From Sphaerothrix gracilis (lineage in GTDB: Bacteria; Cyanobacteriota; Cyanobacteriia; Phormidesmidales; Phormidesmidaceae), in NCBI RefSeq assembly GCF_030405905.1, contig NZ_JASATW010000023.1, forward strand, positions 32,727 through 96,726: a stretch of DNA of 64,000 bases, given 5' to 3'. The first letter of the stretch is position 1; each line of letters starts with the position of its first letter. The notes below the pieces were generated by a model. The model was not told where the DNA came from and searched no databases. It saw only the letters and a list, made by a program, of their open reading frames with translations. A program made the position numbers and the translations under genes. Positions 42,017 through 51,123 of the stretch are shown here, in pieces.

Positions 42017-43399
42017 ATGAAGGCAGTTTTTCGTAGGGCGCGACAATGGTTTACTAAGACTCCAGAACGAGCGCTAGATCAGGCGTACGAAGCTGCGCTA
42101 ATGATTAAAACGCTGGAAGATCAGTATTTCGATGGCAATCCCATCTCAGCTAGCAGCGGGGCCTACAGTCAAAGCGCTCGCAGCTACTTTCAAGCAGAGC
42201 TAAAAAAATATCTCAAGCTGATTGAGATGCGAATGGCGGAATTCCGCAGCAGCAGCTTTGTCTTACGGACCTTTGATCCGGGCGTTATGGATGTGCAGGT
42301 ACAGACTTCGGTCGACAACGGCTACAGCGAACTGATTGACAAACCTGCCATCTTTTTCAGGAAACTGCAGTTTGTAGATGACACCCTAGCCCGCTATCAG
42401 CCAAAACCGGAGACTGAGTCGGCCCTAGTCGCTCTCAATACATCGCAAAATAATGGACGAAACGGCCAGCAGTCCCGTGAGGATCTAGCCTTAGCTGAGC
42501 AGCAGATGTCCTCGGCCCGAAAAGCACAGTCTACAGAGGCGATCGCTCAAACCGCCAAGTTTGAAAAAGATGAGATTGATCCGCCGACGCGGGATGCGCT
42601 CTCAGATCGGGCCAGCTTCCTGCCGCGATCCATTCTGCGTACGGTTGACCGGATCAAGCAGGATCTCGATCCCAAGGCTGAAGTTGAAGTTGTCAGAAAC
42701 TTTCGCACTTCTAAAGTTAAAACAACCGTTGCTCTCAAGTTTATTCTCCTCCTGGTAATCGTGCCGCTGTTGACCCAGCAGGCCAGCAAAAATTTTGTGG
42801 TGGGTCCCGCTGTTAGCTGGCTGCGGTCAGAAGCCGACGCAGACGCCTTTTTGAACATGGAAATGGAAGAAGAGGCTCTGCATGAGCTGGCTCGATTTGA
42901 GGAACGCCTGCGCTTTGAAGTCATCATTGGTAAAGCACCCCGCCTGCCAGAGCTGGAAATTGAAAAAACGGTGCAGGAAAAGGCGCTCGAAATTGAAGAA
43001 GTTTATCGTCGCCGCAGCGCCGAGGCGATCAAAAATGTTTTTGCCGATATCCTAGCGGCGGCGGCCTTTGTGATTTTGCTCATTAACAGCAAACGCGAAG
43101 TGGCCATGCTGAAGTCGTTTATTGACGAAATCGTTTACGGTCTTAGCGACAGCGCCAAAGCCTTCATCATTATTCTCTTCACCGACATGTTCGTCGGTTT
43201 CCACTCGCCTCACGGCTGGGAGATTCTGCTGGAGAGCCTATCGCGTCACTTGGGCCTGCCTGCCAACCGCGATTTTATCTTTCTCTTTATCGCCACGTTT
43301 CCCGTCATCCTAGATACGGTCTTCAAGTACTGGATTTTCCGCTACCTCAACCGGATTTCGCCTTCTGCTGTAGCCACTTACCGCAATATGAACGAATAG
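42017..43399 (+). CDS. pxcA: PxcA/CemA-family proton extrusion protein
   Basis: PxcA (CotA) is needed for light-driven proton extrusion in cyanobacteria and is homologous to chloroplast CemA. The 460-residue protein has a long soluble N-terminal part with an early helical block (ERALDQAYEAALMIKTLEDQYFDG), a low-complexity linker, and a C-terminal membrane region with four helices: TTVALKFILLLVIVPLL, NVFADILAAAAFVILL, AKAFIIILFTDMFVGFHS and FIFLFIATFPVILDTVFKYW. The conserved FTDMFVGFHSPHGWE stretch is diagnostic. Its stop is directly adjacent to the end of galE. Confidence 0.9.
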   Translation: MKAVFRRARQWFTKTPERALDQAYEAALMIKTLEDQYFDGNPISASSGAYSQSARSYFQAELKKYLKLIEMRMAEFRSSSFVLRTFDPGVMDVQVQTSVDNGYSELIDKPAIFFRKLQFVDDTLARYQPKPETESALVALNTSQNNGRNGQQSREDLALAEQQMSSARKAQSTEAIAQTAKFEKDEIDPPTRDALSDRASFLPRSILRTVDRIKQDLDPKAEVEVVRNFRTSKVKTTVALKFILLLVIVPLLTQQASKNFVVGPAVSWLRSEADADAFLNMEMEEEALHELARFEERLRFEVIIGKAPRLPELEIEKTVQEKALEIEEVYRRRSAEAIKNVFADILAAAAFVILLINSKREVAMLKSFIDEIVYGLSDSAKAFIIILFTDMFVGFHSPHGWEILLESLSRHLGLPANRDFIFLFIATFPVILDTVFKYWIFRYLNRISPSAVATYRNMNE

Positions 43400-44389
43400 C
43401 TAGCGGTGACGCTGCTGGTGCCACTGCCAGGCATGAGCGATCATGTCTTCAAGCGCAGCATACTGCGGCTGCCAGCCCAGCTTAGTTCGCGCCTTGTCGC
43501 TGCTGCCCACCAAAACAGCCGGATCTCCAGGGCGGCGATCGCGTAGTTCTACCTTAAAGTCTCGCTCCGTTACCTGCTTAGCGGCTTCAATCACCTGTTT
43601 TACTGAAAAGCCATTGCCATTGCCTAAGTTGAAGGCATCACTCTGGCCTTGCTCTAGCAGGTACTTGACGCCCAGCACATGAGCCTGAGCCAGATCGCTG
43701 ACGTGGATATAATCGCGTACACAGGTGCCATCAGGCGTAGGATAGTCTGTCCCAAAAATTGAGATAGAGTCGCGCTTGCCCAATGCCGTCAGCAGCACCA
43801 GCGGAATCAAATGCGTCTCAGGATTGTGATCTTCTCCCTGTTTACCAGCGGGATCGGCCCCAGCCGCGTTGAAGTAGCGAAAACAAACTGACTTCAAACC
43901 ATAGGCCGTATCGAAGTCTGCCAGTATTTTTTCAACCATCAGCTTAGTCATGCCGTAGGGACTGATAGGCGACTGAGGATGATCTTCTGTTAGAGGAATC
44001 TGCTGGGGCGGCCCGTAGGTTGCACAGGTCGAGGAAAAAACTAGTTTTTTGACTCCCGCTGCCACCATTGCTTCTAATAAGGTCAGAGTACCTGCGACAT
44101 TGTTGCGGTAGTATTTGGCCGGATTGGTTACCGATTCGCCCACAAACATGTAAGCCGCAAAGTGCATCACCGCATCAATATGATGTGACTCAAACAGGCG
44201 ATCCAACAAAGCGCGATCGCTGATATCGCCTTCAATTAGCTGAGCCTGCAACACCTCTTCCACAATTTCTCGATGACCATAGACCAAATTGTCTAAAACG
44301 AGAACATCGTAGCCTGCCACCTGCAAAGCTTTCACCGCATGAGAGCCGATGTATCCTGCACCACCTGTAACCAAAACAGACTTAGACAT
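43400..44389 (-). CDS. galE: UDP-glucose 4-epimerase
   Basis: Interconverts UDP-glucose and UDP-galactose with bound NAD. The 329-residue protein has the NAD loop LVTGGAGYIGSHAVKAL, DGTCVRDYIHVSDLAQAH typical of GalE, the catalytic Ser in VFSSTCATYG and YxxxK in SPYGMTKLMVEK. It borders the polysaccharide locus and could provide UDP-galactose for it, though it is also a housekeeping gene and its composition is like the core genes. Confidence 0.93.
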   Translation of the reverse strand: MSKSVLVTGGAGYIGSHAVKALQVAGYDVLVLDNLVYGHREIVEEVLQAQLIEGDISDRALLDRLFESHHIDAVMHFAAYMFVGESVTNPAKYYRNNVAGTLTLLEAMVAAGVKKLVFSSTCATYGPPQQIPLTEDHPQSPISPYGMTKLMVEKILADFDTAYGLKSVCFRYFNAAGADPAGKQGEDHNPETHLIPLVLLTALGKRDSISIFGTDYPTPDGTCVRDYIHVSDLAQAHVLGVKYLLEQGQSDAFNLGNGNGFSVKQVIEAAKQVTERDFKVELRDRRPGDPAVLVGSSDKARTKLGWQPQYAALEDMIAHAWQWHQQRHR

Positions 44390-44748
44390 ATTACAAAAGC
44401 GGAAAACATTTAAGTTGGCTTTAAGTTTTTAGAAAACATACACTTATTATTGTGGAATTTATCAAAAATGTATTATTAGAAGCTCAAGCTCTCACAAAAT
44501 AAGAACTGACATTAAGATATAATGAATCAGGAACAAATAACAGTATATGAACTTCTCTTCGTAAATAATCTTTGGCTCAAAGAGCGAACTTATAGTGCTT
44601 TAATTCAAGAGTAAATTCCATAAAATTCTCATAGAATCAATCAACACTCACACAAAGTAAACACAGCTTATATATTTTTCATAAAAGCTGTGTATCAAAC
44701 ATGTTTCTCTTCATCTATTTCTAAAAGACTTTCAATATTAACTTACCT
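44390..44748. other. AT-rich divergent region between galE and the first sulfotransferase gene
   Basis: A 359-nt spacer, strongly AT-rich, with no open frame or RNA gene I can support. It marks an abrupt change from the HIP1-rich core region to the HIP1-free accessory locus. Confidence 0.45.
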
Positions 44749-45747
44749 ATGCAAAATTCGACTCAGGCTAAGCAAATTATTATTACCGGAAGAGGTCGAT
44801 CGGGAACCAACTGGCTAATGGACACCTTAGATGCTAGCCCTTTGACTCACTGTCGTAGTGAACCGTACGTCAACCCTGCATCCCCATTGAGCCACCTAAC
44901 TAGAGTTTGGGAAACAGGTAAAGCAGATTCAGAGATTGCGAGCAAGTGGGACAATATTGTTCACTTGCTCGCATTGCGAATGAGTGTGCGTGATCACCAT
45001 TTCAAGCATCCAAAGTTCTACATCCGCCCACTAGCCCAACACCTAAAACTACCTTATTTACTCTCACGACCAAAGTTACGCAAAACGCTTGGTATTTTCA
45101 TGCCAAGCCTACGAGGCATCGAATGGAAAATCCCTACATGGATCGCAAGTCAAAGTGACTTAGAAGACGCCTATACAGTTCTCAAAGTGAATTTTGATGC
45201 CTTTATTATTCAGTGGATCCTAGAGAACCGCACCCATGCTTCTGTTTTGCATATTGTTCGCCATCCCGGAGGACGACTAAACTCATGGATGAATCGATTC
45301 CTAAGTAGTTCTGATGCAGAGCATGTTTTAAACGACTACAAGAAAAAACTCAAGAATATTTCAGATTTCGATGAATCGTTCTCTCAAAAGATTGGCAATA
45401 TTGATTCTTTAAGTCTAATTCAAGCAGAGCTTTGGATGTGGCGGTATATCAATGAATCTATCTATTTAGCTGCAAACATGTATCCAAACTACAGACTTGT
45501 CGTATATGAAGATTTTGCGGAAAATCCAGTTCAATATGCAAAAGAGCTGTACGAGCACTGTTCGCTTCCTTGGAATGAGCAAATAGAAAAAACTATTTCT
45601 GATAGCGTACAAGATTCAGTTTGGGGAAGAATTCCAGGCACTTCTAAAGACGTCGCTAATGCATGGAAGCAAAAGCTAAATCCTGAGTATGCACAGACCG
45701 TTAGTAAAGTTTTACAAGATAGCCTAATGCAAGACTGGTGGGACTGA
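44749..45747 (+). CDS. Sulfotransferase-like protein
   Basis: A 332-residue protein with a PAPS-dependent sulfotransferase pattern. The 5'-phosphosulfate loop is ITGRGRSGTNWLMDTL (residues 12-27), and the 3'-phosphate block is LHIVRHPGGRLNSWMNRF, with the typical Arg and Ser. LVVYEDFAENPVQYAKELYEH is the conserved region after it. A sugar of the exopolysaccharide is the likely acceptor, given the surrounding genes. It stands alone on the plus strand, facing a convergent GT61 gene, and is AT-rich with no HIP1 site. Confidence 0.8.
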   Translation: MQNSTQAKQIIITGRGRSGTNWLMDTLDASPLTHCRSEPYVNPASPLSHLTRVWETGKADSEIASKWDNIVHLLALRMSVRDHHFKHPKFYIRPLAQHLKLPYLLSRPKLRKTLGIFMPSLRGIEWKIPTWIASQSDLEDAYTVLKVNFDAFIIQWILENRTHASVLHIVRHPGGRLNSWMNRFLSSSDAEHVLNDYKKKLKNISDFDESFSQKIGNIDSLSLIQAELWMWRYINESIYLAANMYPNYRLVVYEDFAENPVQYAKELYEHCSLPWNEQIEKTISDSVQDSVWGRIPGTSKDVANAWKQKLNPEYAQTVSKVLQDSLMQDWWD

Positions 45748-45809
45748 TCTGCTAAACTGTCAAACCATATAGTTGCAGTTGCCTAACGTCGCAAAATCTT
45801 CAACTACAA

Positions 45810-46910
45810 CTATAGCCAGTCAGAAAGCATTTCTAATATTTTTTCAACGTCTACTTCAAAGTCAACTCTATTATGAGGTGCTTCAATTTCGGCAGACCAA
45901 TATTTGTAGTTATGGTTTAAGGACTTGCACAAGTAATAAAAGGTTGGTGTAATAATATTTCGTGGATGGAGTTCTAAAACCGATGCCCGATCGGCAAAAA
46001 CTAAATTAGCTAATCCTGCACCATGAGAACCAACTATAATTTCGGAATCGTAAAATAAGCTGATTTGTTCTTCAAAAGACAAATCTTCTAGCAAGTATTT
46101 TTTAAATCCATATTTGGATAGTGAATCCATTAATGAATCTTCGTTCAGAATATGTCGTCCTCGACCCTTAGACAAAGTAGAAGAACATTTTGCCCTTGAA
46201 ATAAGACTGCGTCTATTTCTAAGACTAGGGCGCTGCGGTAAAAGCTTAGCTTTTAGCTCGTCTACATACGGTCTAGGTAAATAGCCACAACTCCTTTTAG
46301 TAGCAAAGGAGGGCAACAAAGCCTTTTCTAAATGGTAAACTTGGTTCTCATCTACAACAAGTGGTTTTGAGTTTTTGGGTGCTAAGTTAGCTATACTAAT
46401 TTTTTCAAAAGGCTGAATAGCTTTAGGGCATAAAAGCTTTATTTCATCTAAATCTTTATATTTAGATTCATTTAGTAAGAATAATCGAGGTGGCTCAACA
46501 ATTAATGTATGATAATAGCCTGACCGATTAGAGTGAAAAACACAAGAATAGCCAGGGATTGTTTCAACAGATTTGCTTAAAAGCTTTTTCAATCTCAGCA
46601 GGCTTGAATCTTCACCAATGATTAAAGACTCTGCTATTATCTCTCTCGACGGAGTAACTAAAACATTCTCTTTTGGAAAATACAATACATTCTCTATTAA
46701 AGAAATAGATAGTTCAGGAGTTTCGTAGGCTTTACCTTTTAACAAAACCTCTCCTGGGTAGGTAAAAGCATGCATATCCAGGGTTTCAGGAGTCTCTACA
46801 GTCTCCGAGCCGAAAAGATTTACCGTTTCATGTTCTACATTATCTAAATCTTTTAACGCTCTTTTTTTACCTATAAAAAGCCGAGCAAATTTCTTTAAAT
46901 AAGACTTCAT
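45810..46910 (-). CDS. Glycosyltransferase family 61 (DUF563) protein
   Basis: A 366-residue GT61-type transferase. The C-terminal signature is DSEIIVGSHGAGLANLVFAD (about residues 285-305), followed by LELHPRN, as in this family. An upstream block ISRAKCSSTLSKGRGRHILN (near residue 240) corresponds to the R(S/A) loop of the nucleotide site. No signal peptide is evident, so it acts in the cytoplasm on a lipid-linked or protein acceptor. The ABC exporter gene ends 57 nt upstream on the same strand, suggesting an operon. Composition is strongly AT-rich. Confidence 0.8.
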   Translation of the reverse strand: MKSYLKKFARLFIGKKRALKDLDNVEHETVNLFGSETVETPETLDMHAFTYPGEVLLKGKAYETPELSISLIENVLYFPKENVLVTPSREIIAESLIIGEDSSLLRLKKLLSKSVETIPGYSCVFHSNRSGYYHTLIVEPPRLFLLNESKYKDLDEIKLLCPKAIQPFEKISIANLAPKNSKPLVVDENQVYHLEKALLPSFATKRSCGYLPRPYVDELKAKLLPQRPSLRNRRSLISRAKCSSTLSKGRGRHILNEDSLMDSLSKYGFKKYLLEDLSFEEQISLFYDSEIIVGSHGAGLANLVFADRASVLELHPRNIITPTFYYLCKSLNHNYKYWSAEIEAPHNRVDFEVDVEKILEMLSDWL

Positions 46911-46967
46911 TATACTTGTTTTCTATCTAGAATAAAAAGGCAGCTACTCTTTTCACAGGCTTAATAC

Positions 46968-48779
46968 TTAACTACGACCAACAACCGCCTCAAAAGTTCC
47001 AGCTTTAATGATTTTACCTTTTTCCATCAGATAAACCGAATTGCACTTCTCCACAGTAGATAAGCGATGGGCAATGATGATTAAGGTTTTGTTGCCGCTC
47101 AGTCGATTGATAGAATCACTAATTAGTTTTTCGGTTTCGTTATCTAGTGCCGAAGTTGCTTCATCTAAAACAAGTATCTCTCTTTCGTGATAAAGTGCGC
47201 GAGCAATTCCAATACGCTGTCGCTGTCCACCAGATAATCGAACACCCCGCTCACCCACACTAGTCGCAATTCCATCAGGCAGCTCTTTAACTAGTTCTTC
47301 TAATTGAGCCATCTGAATAGCTTTCCACAACCTATTCTGATCAATCTGATGGTAGGGCACACCAAAGGCAATATTATGCTCGATAGTGTCGTCAAGTAAA
47401 AAGATAGATTGAGGAATATATCCCAATAAATTCTGCCAAGCACGAATATTTTGATAAATAGAAGTGCCGTCTACTAAAATATCGCCAGACTGAGGAGTAA
47501 GAAGTCCTAAAATAACGTCTACAACAGTTGTTTTGCCAGCACCAGATTTGCCGACAAAAGCAATCGATTCCCCTTTGTTAATTTTAAGTGATAAGTCAGT
47601 TACAGCAGCCTCGTCTGAGTTTGGATAAAAATAAGTGATATTCTCTATTTTCAGATTATTTTCAAAAGGAAGAATGCTTTCTTTTTTAAAGGATGCAATA
47701 GATAATTTATCTGCCGCTTCATGGCCGCCTTTTGACTTAGCGTCTAACTTCTTATATCCGGACTGCTCTATTTCCTTTAAATCAAAATAAAGCATGTCAA
47801 TCGCATAGCCTGATTTTCTTAGCTTGGCAAAGGATTGCATCACCAAGCTAATTGATGGAATTAGTCGCATAGCAGCAACAGCAAAAACGCCCATGCTAGC
47901 TATGAAATTCTCAAAGTTCCTTTCAAAAGAAAGTAAAACAATGCAAGTTAAAGCAATGAGAAATGTAATCAATACAGCTTCAACTACTGTCCGGGGAAGA
48001 AGCTGAAGCGAGTTTGAGAACGTTGCAGCTTTGGCATAAGACGCAGAATATTGATCAATCTCTTCTTCAAAGTACTGTTCGCATCCAATGACGCGCGTTT
48101 CTTTTAAGCCTCCAAGGGAATGATTCAAGGTACGAATCATTCCTTGCTGAGCCTCAGACATTTCTTGGCCCCATTTCCGAAAACTCTTGCTTAAAATAAA
48201 AAACAGCAAAACAACAGGAAACAGTACAGCCAGAATTAGCGTGAGCAGAATCGAATCTGTAATAAATAAAACTACAATTAAAGATGTTACGACAATTAAA
48301 TTAGAAACAATTTCTAACAGCGGTAATAAGCATAAGTTGCAGAATTGATTAGTTTCTAAAACCGTTGTTTTAATAATAGTAGCCGTATTTTTGTTGAGGT
48401 GAAAAGTATAGGGAACTTTGAGATAGGTTTTAAGCAATCTTGAAACCAATATTTTTTTCTGGTCAAAACTATACTGAAACGTATAAAACTTGCCAGCAAA
48501 ATAGGCAATTGCTTTGACAAAAAACAGGATTATAATTATGAAACCAACGAAGGCAACAAAATTACGTTCAGAGCCAAATTGACTAAGCTCAAAAATCTGT
48601 GATAGCGTATCTGTTTCTCGAACTATCTCTGGATTAGAAGCAATAGATAGAAAAGGGCCAATCAAACCAATGCCAAAAGCTTCTAGCATTGATGTCGCTA
48701 TGAACACGAGAATCAAAGTTAAGAGGCTTTTTTTGCGATCGCCCAAGATGTATAAAACTTTAGTCAGAAAATCCTTCAT
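46968..48779 (-). CDS. ABC transporter, fused permease and ATPase (MsbA-like exporter)
   Basis: A 603-residue half-transporter that would work as a dimer. Residues about 15-320 form six membrane helices (for example SLLTLILVFIATSMLEAFGIGLIGPFL at the start). The ATPase domain follows: Walker A GKSGAGKTTVVDVILG at about 407-420, Q-loop YIPQSIFLLDDT, signature VRLSGGQRQRIGIARALYH at about 514, Walker B ILVLDEATSALD at about 535 and the switch His in IIAHRLSTVEKC. Family precedent and context suggest export of a lipid-linked saccharide or polysaccharide. AT-rich, with one HIP1 site only at its very 5' end. Confidence 0.88.
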   Translation of the reverse strand: MKDFLTKVLYILGDRKKSLLTLILVFIATSMLEAFGIGLIGPFLSIASNPEIVRETDTLSQIFELSQFGSERNFVAFVGFIIIILFFVKAIAYFAGKFYTFQYSFDQKKILVSRLLKTYLKVPYTFHLNKNTATIIKTTVLETNQFCNLCLLPLLEIVSNLIVVTSLIVVLFITDSILLTLILAVLFPVVLLFFILSKSFRKWGQEMSEAQQGMIRTLNHSLGGLKETRVIGCEQYFEEEIDQYSASYAKAATFSNSLQLLPRTVVEAVLITFLIALTCIVLLSFERNFENFIASMGVFAVAAMRLIPSISLVMQSFAKLRKSGYAIDMLYFDLKEIEQSGYKKLDAKSKGGHEAADKLSIASFKKESILPFENNLKIENITYFYPNSDEAAVTDLSLKINKGESIAFVGKSGAGKTTVVDVILGLLTPQSGDILVDGTSIYQNIRAWQNLLGYIPQSIFLLDDTIEHNIAFGVPYHQIDQNRLWKAIQMAQLEELVKELPDGIATSVGERGVRLSGGQRQRIGIARALYHEREILVLDEATSALDNETEKLISDSINRLSGNKTLIIIAHRLSTVEKCNSVYLMEKGKIIKAGTFEAVVGRS

Positions 48780-48827
48780 GAAATAACCTAGCGCCTCAGA
48801 GTTTCAGATTAAAAGCCCAACTTCTCA

Positions 48828-50075
48828 CTACGAACTGAGAGTCCCAAAAGCTTGAATAGGCGTCTGTATCGTTTTACGTAAGCGTGAGTCCATCACCTGC
48901 TTAAATTTTTTGGCTTCGCTGCTAATGCTGAACTCAGCTTCTATCTTTTGGCGTCCGCGCCTTCCCATTTCCTGCCGCCTGTCTGCGTCCTGAAGCAAAA
49001 CCTCGATTTTTTCCCGCAGGGAAGCCGTATTGCCAGGGGGAACCAAGTAACCACTATAGCCATCGTCCACAAGCTCACTAATGCCTGCAATCCGGGTGGC
49101 AATGACAGGGATCTGAGTAGCCATTGCTTCCATCAGCACGACGGGAACCCCCTCGGCAAAGCTAGGTAAGACAAAAATATCGGTTTGTTTCAAGTACTCA
49201 CGTACCGACGACTGGGATTGATAGCCTACAAACTCGACTATCTTTTGCAGTCCTAACTGTTTTACCTGGTCTTCCAGACTGGCTCGATCTTCACCATCTC
49301 CAACAACCGTCAGATGTAGGTTGGCATACGTATTCTTGAGTTCTACCAGGCTCTTCAGCAAAATAGGAAAGCCTTTCATCGCCGCCAAGCGACCCACATA
49401 AAGCAGTTCAACCTTGTCAGTCGAGCTAGCGGTAGGTTCAAACAGACTCAAATCAACACCGCAGTGAATAATATGCATCTTGTCCCAGGTTTCTACTGGA
49501 GCAAACAGCATGGCTTGGCTGCGGCAAAAATGGCTAATGCAGTTAACAAACAGAGCCTGTTTGATTTTCTGATCGAGCCTCCAGCGATAAGGCTCGAAAA
49601 AAATGTGGGGGCCATGCAGCGTGAAGCTAAAGGTAAATCCCCCTAGCTGAGCCGCTAGCATCGCCACCGTGCAGCTCGAGTTTGCCAGGTGATTGTGCAG
49701 ATGCTGGATCGAAAGGCGGTTGATCCGCGCTGCTAAGATGCCCGCTTCAGCAAAGTAAAAAAGCTGATAGATGGCTCCCTTAATTCCAGGCTGGCAGGTT
49801 TTGAGGGCGAGAGATAGAGCTTTGAAATAGCGTAGGGGCGAACCTAGCAGCAGCGCAATGTGAGCTAATAAAAGCTCTAACAAGTTTGCAGGCAACAGGT
49901 AAAGCGTGCGATCGCGTTCCTCTCGCTGCTCTTGGCCGACCAAATGAGCTTCGTCAGGTCTGCGAATAGAGAAGGTTTGAATCTCTAAACCCAATGCTCT
50001 GAGCGCAGCGACTTCACGCTGAATAAAGGTATCAGTTGCTCGCGGATATTCACCTGTCAGATAGGCAATGCGCAT
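48828..50075 (-). CDS. Glycosyltransferase, GT4 (WcaL/colanic-acid type)
   Basis: A 415-residue GT-B enzyme. It starts with RIAYLTGEYPRATDTFIQREVAALRALG, typical of the WcaL-like group. The donor-binding half contains LLYVGRLAAMKGFPILLKSL, LTVVGDGEDRASLE and FVLPSFAEGVPVVLMEAMATQIPVIATRIAG, the GT4 nucleotide-sugar motif with the E-x7-E glutamates. It is cytoplasmic and retaining. Unlike its neighbours at lower coordinates it has core-like composition and several HIP1 sites. It is the fourth gene of the minus-strand run from the GT2 gene. Confidence 0.87.
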   Translation of the reverse strand: MRIAYLTGEYPRATDTFIQREVAALRALGLEIQTFSIRRPDEAHLVGQEQREERDRTLYLLPANLLELLLAHIALLLGSPLRYFKALSLALKTCQPGIKGAIYQLFYFAEAGILAARINRLSIQHLHNHLANSSCTVAMLAAQLGGFTFSFTLHGPHIFFEPYRWRLDQKIKQALFVNCISHFCRSQAMLFAPVETWDKMHIIHCGVDLSLFEPTASSTDKVELLYVGRLAAMKGFPILLKSLVELKNTYANLHLTVVGDGEDRASLEDQVKQLGLQKIVEFVGYQSQSSVREYLKQTDIFVLPSFAEGVPVVLMEAMATQIPVIATRIAGISELVDDGYSGYLVPPGNTASLREKIEVLLQDADRRQEMGRRGRQKIEAEFSISSEAKKFKQVMDSRLRKTIQTPIQAFGTLSS

Positions 50076-50130
50076 AAAAAGTTAAAAGTTTGTCAGTGAG
50101 ATTGATTCGCCGCCTTCACGGGCTAAGCGT

Positions 50131-51123
50131 TTAGCTATTTTGCAGACTGCGAGCGATCGCCTCATCTAGGGCATACCTAGGAGACCATCCCAATAGCTGC
50201 TTGGCCCTTTGATTACTATAGCGGTGAGGTCTAAAGCGCCCGTGTAGCTTAGCAGGTACGAGCAGTCCGGGGAGCCTCGCCTGCCCCTGCAGGAACTTTT
50301 GGTTCACAAACCACGCCGTTCCGGCCAATAACCGCATAAAGCCCCAGTTAACAGGCACTACCTTGGGCGGACTTGGATCTTTCTGTAGCAAGGCTTGAGC
50401 AAAGCCTCTTTTGGTCGGTAGATTATCGTCTACGATATTGATGGTTTGCCCTATGGCTTCATTTTTCACCGCCGCCATCACAATCGCTTCAGCACAGTTT
50501 TCTACATAGGTTAGCGGCATCCGTCCTGACGAGCCAATCCGTAGAAAGCGACTACCGAACTCTGCTCCCAGGCAGGGATTCCAGAGATTATCGGGTCCGT
50601 AGACCATCCCTGGTCTGATAATTGTGACCTGCCCAGAGTTATGCTTTTGAAACTCTCGGACTAGCTTTTCCTGGATCAGCTTGGTTTGAGCATAGCCATC
50701 GCGATCATCCGGCTCATCCTCAATCGGCGCATTTTCGTCCAGTAAGGCTCCTTGGGGCAGTTCCAGATAGTCATAGACGGAGAACGTGCTGATCGCAACC
50801 AGCCGCTTGACGTTTACCTCTGACATCGCACTGAGCAGATTTTCCGTCGCCATCACGGTGCCAGCAAACTGTTCGTAGAAATCGCCGCCTTTAACCGCGG
50901 CCAGATGAATGACCACATCGCATCCGGCTACCGCCTCAGTCAGACCACGCCGCTGGCGCAGGTCTAAGCGAACTAGCTCAACGGCTGCATGGTTGTGCCA
51001 GCTCAGCCGGGTTTCATCTGTTTTAGGTCGAATCATCGCTGCCACCTGATGACCCTGCTGCAGCGCTGCAGTGACAACAGCTCGACCTAAAAAACCGGAG
51101 GCACCAGTAATTAAAAGCTTCAT
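50131..51123 (-). CDS. NAD-dependent epimerase/dehydratase (extended SDR)
   Basis: A 330-residue Rossmann enzyme acting presumably on a nucleotide sugar. The cofactor loop is LLITGASGFLGRAVVTAAL, with DVVIHLAAVKGGD, Ser in VAISTFSVYDYLE and the YxxxK pair in GYAQTKLIQEK. The exact reaction cannot be told. Its ATG overlaps the stop of the upstream Gfo/Idh gene by 4 nt (ATGA), so the two are translationally coupled and probably act on the same sugar pathway. Confidence 0.85.
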   Translation of the reverse strand: MKLLITGASGFLGRAVVTAALQQGHQVAAMIRPKTDETRLSWHNHAAVELVRLDLRQRRGLTEAVAGCDVVIHLAAVKGGDFYEQFAGTVMATENLLSAMSEVNVKRLVAISTFSVYDYLELPQGALLDENAPIEDEPDDRDGYAQTKLIQEKLVREFQKHNSGQVTIIRPGMVYGPDNLWNPCLGAEFGSRFLRIGSSGRMPLTYVENCAEAIVMAAVKNEAIGQTINIVDDNLPTKRGFAQALLQKDPSPPKVVPVNWGFMRLLAGTAWFVNQKFLQGQARLPGLLVPAKLHGRFRPHRYSNQRAKQLLGWSPRYALDEAIARSLQNS

